64,000 nucleotides of DNA, taken from NCBI GenBank assembly GCA_937951675.1, contig CALFBI010000001.1:62001-126000 (forward strand). Reading direction: 5' to 3'. The DNA is from an uncultured Verrucomicrobiales bacterium. Lineage in GTDB: Bacteria > Verrucomicrobiota > Verrucomicrobiia > Verrucomicrobiales > Akkermansiaceae. Positions 61,567 through 64,000 of this stretch are shown here, in pieces; position 1 is the stretch's first letter; the number at the start of each line of letters is the position of its first letter. The notes beneath the pieces are model-generated. The model was not told the DNA's origin, did not search any database, and was given only the letters and a program-made list of their open reading frames with translations. A program made the position numbers and the translations under genes.

Positions 61567-61968
61567 TTACAGAAGTTTCATTTTTTGAGCTACGGCAATT
61601 CCACCTTCCTCGAAGGCAATCACAAAAGAAAAACGTTGCAGGCGTTCGATGTTTGTCGTTTTCACTCCGGTCGGAATTTTGATCAACAAAAAACCAGCCT
61701 TTTCACCTTCCCCAACTTTGAGACAAACCGCTTCGCCTGATTGGCGGCTCACCCGTTCATGAACGACTCCGTCAACTCGGTATTGGTTCCCATTAAGGCT
61801 ATTCGCATCAGCCTCTACCTTAGAAAGCTCTAGCTCTGGAAACCCTGAATAACCTTTCGAATCTTTCGAAGATAACATAAAGCCCGCCCCAATCGCAATG
61901 ACGGCAACTCCTATCACTAAGCTAGCAATCCAACTTTGACTTCCTGATCGACGACGTTTTCTACCCAT
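61567..61968 (-). CDS. Small single-pass membrane protein (unknown)
   Basis: 133 residues. A basic N-terminus (GRKRRRSGSQ), one membrane segment (about 15-32), and a beta-rich domain (NGNQYRVDGVVHERVSRQSGEAVCLKV, GFLLIKIPTGV) that could be an OB-like fold. It lies 3 bp before the TPR-like gene and 16 bp after the ABC transporter gene, so all are probably co-transcribed. Confidence 0.7.
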   Translation of the reverse strand: MGRKRRRSGSQSWIASLVIGVAVIAIGAGFMLSSKDSKGYSGFPELELSKVEADANSLNGNQYRVDGVVHERVSRQSGEAVCLKVGEGEKAGFLLIKIPTGVKTTNIERLQRFSFVIAFEEGGIAVAQKMKLL

Positions 61969-61984
61969 GATTAATAATTATTTG

Positions 61985-63685
61985 CTATGACCAACGTTCT
62001 TTTGACAAACCTGCAATGGCAAGCCCTATTCCTAAAACAACATGAGCTGCGAGCATTAAAATACAAATCATCGTTTGACTCAGTGAGGTATCAATGACCT
62101 GTGACACTGCCGAATAAATCCGTGAAGAGAGGCCGCTCACACTCCCCGACCAGGCCCAATAAGCTGAAATAAAAGGGCGCGTAAATGCTTCAACTTGCTC
62201 TGGTAAGGCTAAGACTGCCCCCGATAAAGGGAGTTGAAAACCAACCAGATAAATCGAAAGCAGAGAGGCTTGCTCCGAAGTCTTCATACAAGCTGAGATC
62301 CCTAAGCAAATCGTTGTCATTCCGGCATTTACCAGAATCAAAAACAGCACATGTGCAAAGAAATCCCCTCGGAACGGCCAAAAGAATTCAACAAAAAACG
62401 CCATCCATAAGGATTGAGCAAGGACGAGTGATCCTACAAAGAAAAGCTTACTCGCGAGATAAGAAGAAATTCGCACCCCACCAAAACGCTCTTTTTCCAT
62501 CAAATTCCTCTCACCTGCAATTTCGCGGGAAGCATTATTCGCGCCCATGAGGCAAAGTAACACCACTTGGAACATAATAATGCCTGAAACTGCAGAACCC
62601 ACTCGAAGCTGATCTTGGTGCACCGCTGCTTTATTCGCAAATTCAGAAATCATCGAAATATCTTGCGCATCAGCTAATTGCCGAATTTGACCTTTCCCTT
62701 TTTCAGAAAACAGAGTCACCAATAAAGGGAAACCTATAATAATTGCAAGTTGCAGGATCACCTGCGCCCTATCCCGGAAGAAAATCGTATACCTTCGCTT
62801 CAGAAGGCAAAAAAACTGTGCGAAACCATTGGGAACTCCACCTTCTTCGGTATTTTCAGCCAGTCCGGCCTGACCAGGTTTTTGGCGGTCATGCTCCATC
62901 AGTAAATCATGTTGGTAAGTCTCTTGATGCTTTTCCCATGATTGTTGCCAACGATAAGCCTTTTGCTGCTGAAGCTTTGGATACACATCCTCCGCATGAT
63001 CTACTCCAAAATAATGAGTTAATGATTCTGGAGACCCATGATAAGTCACGCACCCTTCGCAAAGAACTAATACTGAATCGCACAAATCTAAGTTGGCAAG
63101 TGAATGAGTCACTGAGATCACGATGCGACCGGCCTCGGCCAGAGACTTCAGAAGTTGCTCCATCTCTTTCTCCGAGCGAGGGTCTAAACCGCTGGTCACT
63201 TCGTCACAAAGAAGAATCTTAGGATTAGAAACCAACTCCATTGCCAGGCCTAAGCGGCGCTTTTGTCCTCCCGACAACACGCTCACCCGCCGATCAATCA
63301 AACTCGTAAGGCCAGAGTCTTTCAAAACCTGCTCTAAACGGCCCGATCGGTATTTTGCTGGCACCTTAAGTTCTAGAGCCCCTTGGATGGCTTCTTCAAC
63401 GGTAAGCTGCTCATGAGCGATCGAAAATTGAGGAACATAGCCGATTTCCCAAGGTTCAAAATCGCCTTCTTCGGCAAGATCTCTCCAGTTCCAGAGCATC
63501 TGCCCTTCGGTCTCCTCATTAATCCCTGCGATCGTTTTGAGCAATGTGGTCTTCCCGCACCCTGAAGGCCCGACAATACACATATAATGACCTTTCGGCA
63601 CCGTCACTGAAACTTGATCCAGTAAACGTAAATCCTCTTCCCCTCTTTGAGGAATACTTAATCCAATTTGTTTTAACTCTAGCAC
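61985..63685 (-). CDS. ABC transporter, fused ATPase and membrane domain (ABCG type)
   Basis: 566 residues. N-terminal ATPase: Walker A VGPSGCGKTTLLKTIAG (near 38), signature VLSGGQKRRLGLAMEL, Walker B LLCDEVTSGLDPRSE, and H-loop VISVTHSLANLD. The ABC2-type membrane domain has six segments (from about 310). This half-transporter layout is like ABCG/White proteins. Substrate unknown. It is the first gene of a leftward run that ends at the lipoprotein. Confidence 0.9.
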   Translation of the reverse strand: MLELKQIGLSIPQRGEEDLRLLDQVSVTVPKGHYMCIVGPSGCGKTTLLKTIAGINEETEGQMLWNWRDLAEEGDFEPWEIGYVPQFSIAHEQLTVEEAIQGALELKVPAKYRSGRLEQVLKDSGLTSLIDRRVSVLSGGQKRRLGLAMELVSNPKILLCDEVTSGLDPRSEKEMEQLLKSLAEAGRIVISVTHSLANLDLCDSVLVLCEGCVTYHGSPESLTHYFGVDHAEDVYPKLQQQKAYRWQQSWEKHQETYQHDLLMEHDRQKPGQAGLAENTEEGGVPNGFAQFFCLLKRRYTIFFRDRAQVILQLAIIIGFPLLVTLFSEKGKGQIRQLADAQDISMISEFANKAAVHQDQLRVGSAVSGIIMFQVVLLCLMGANNASREIAGERNLMEKERFGGVRISSYLASKLFFVGSLVLAQSLWMAFFVEFFWPFRGDFFAHVLFLILVNAGMTTICLGISACMKTSEQASLLSIYLVGFQLPLSGAVLALPEQVEAFTRPFISAYWAWSGSVSGLSSRIYSAVSQVIDTSLSQTMICILMLAAHVVLGIGLAIAGLSKERWS

Positions 63686-63806
63686 ACCAGTTTATTAATA
63701 CCTCCATAAGAAAAGATTCCTATCATCTGGCAAGAAATTTCACGTAAATAGGCTCCTTTTAGAAGGATGCTTGCCTTTGAGCCCTTCTTCTCTACAAAAT
63801 TCACCC

Positions 63807-64000
63807 ATGCCAAAAAACAAGCGCTCTTCCTGGCTTAAACGAATCATTATGGTGTGCTCCATCTTGATTACGGTCATTCTTATCGCTGTCATTGCTGGCT
63901 ATATTTACGTAAGTCGCTACATCCGAAGCGAAGAATTCTCGACCAAGCTTCAAAATGATCTCTCTGAAAAACTAGAAGCGGACGTGACATTGAGCCCTCT
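63807..64000 (+). CDS. Partial membrane protein, AsmA-like N-terminus
   Basis: ATG at 63807; the first 64 residues are in the window and the right edge cuts the gene. A basic start (PKNKRSSWLKR) is followed by one membrane segment (IIMVCSILITVILIAVIAGYIYV), then YIRSEEFSTKLQNDLSEKLEADVTLSP. The last part resembles the start of AsmA/YhdP-type envelope proteins, which act in lipid transport between membranes. It is divergent from the ABC transporter gene (121 bp apart). Confidence 0.6.
   Translation, partial: MPKNKRSSWLKRIIMVCSILITVILIAVIAGYIYVSRYIRSEEFSTKLQNDLSEKLEADVTLSP

Noticed and set aside
1-64000. CRISPR arrays, tRNA or rRNA genes, prophage or conjugation modules
   Set aside because: No repeat-spacer pattern, no cloverleaf-like segments in the gaps, and no phage or transfer genes were seen.

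Overview
The window looks like a chromosomal segment of a member of the Verrucomicrobiota, probably a marine or polysaccharide-degrading one. This is inferred from gene content, since no 16S rRNA is present. The signs are: (i) a GspI/J/K-like pseudopilin trio ending in a large protein that resembles the 'Verru_Chthon cassette' proteins; (ii) Gram-negative envelope genes (kdsB, ExbB/ExbD, an LpxH-like phosphatase domain, murI); (iii) a squalene/phytoene synthase; (iv) a giant LamG-LamG-heparinase-type secreted enzyme beside a FucP-type sugar transporter; (v) moderate GC and frequent start codons without a clear Shine-Dalgarno. Almost all of the window is ordinary, densely packed chromosome. Many genes overlap by 1 to 8 bases. 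No tRNA, rRNA or CRISPR array was seen.

Layout. 1-7 kb: dnaA (cut by the left edge), a 432 bp AT-rich gap, an SSS-family symporter, then divergent kdsB-pyrG-GH3 hydrolase. 7-14.4 kb: a leftward block with a 1355-residue membrane protein built from two similar halves, recF, and a fused glycosyltransferase/metallophosphatase. 14.5-17.9 kb: aroC, a CvpA-like protein and gatB, rightward. 18-23.4 kb: a leftward cluster of a HEAT-like zinc-ribbon protein, ExbB, ExbD, a possible TonB-like partner, a small zinc-ribbon protein, fabF and a thioesterase. 23.6-28.2 kb: a coiled-coil zinc-ribbon protein, rplS, a TPR-like protein, a YdjY-domain protein, a prenyltransferase-repeat protein and ndk. 28.3-31.6 kb: a probable accessory island with an AT-rich orphan secreted protein, a TetR/RclC/AhpD-like redox-stress cassette with a palindromic operator, and the tail of an IS3-family transposase. 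31.6-40.1 kb: a DAO oxidoreductase with an overlapping small HTH-like gene, the giant glycan-lyase-like protein, a FucP-like transporter and an AEC transporter. 40.2-44.9 kb: the pseudopilin trio and squalene/phytoene synthase. 44.9-54.4 kb: hemW, murI, rpsR-rpmG-dksA-like, scpB, pheA and metH. 54.5-64 kb: smc, a lipoprotein, a lipoate-ligase-like protein, a TPR-like exported protein, a small membrane protein and an ABCG-type ABC transporter, all leftward; then the start of a rightward gene with an AsmA-like N-terminus.

The most interesting items are the redox-stress cassette with its operator and IS scar, the ExbB/ExbD operon with a candidate divergent TonB, the tandemly duplicated 1355-residue membrane protein, the glycosyltransferase-phosphatase fusion, and the orphan pseudopilin tip cassette. 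Assignments rest on motif recognition by eye; no database search was run.
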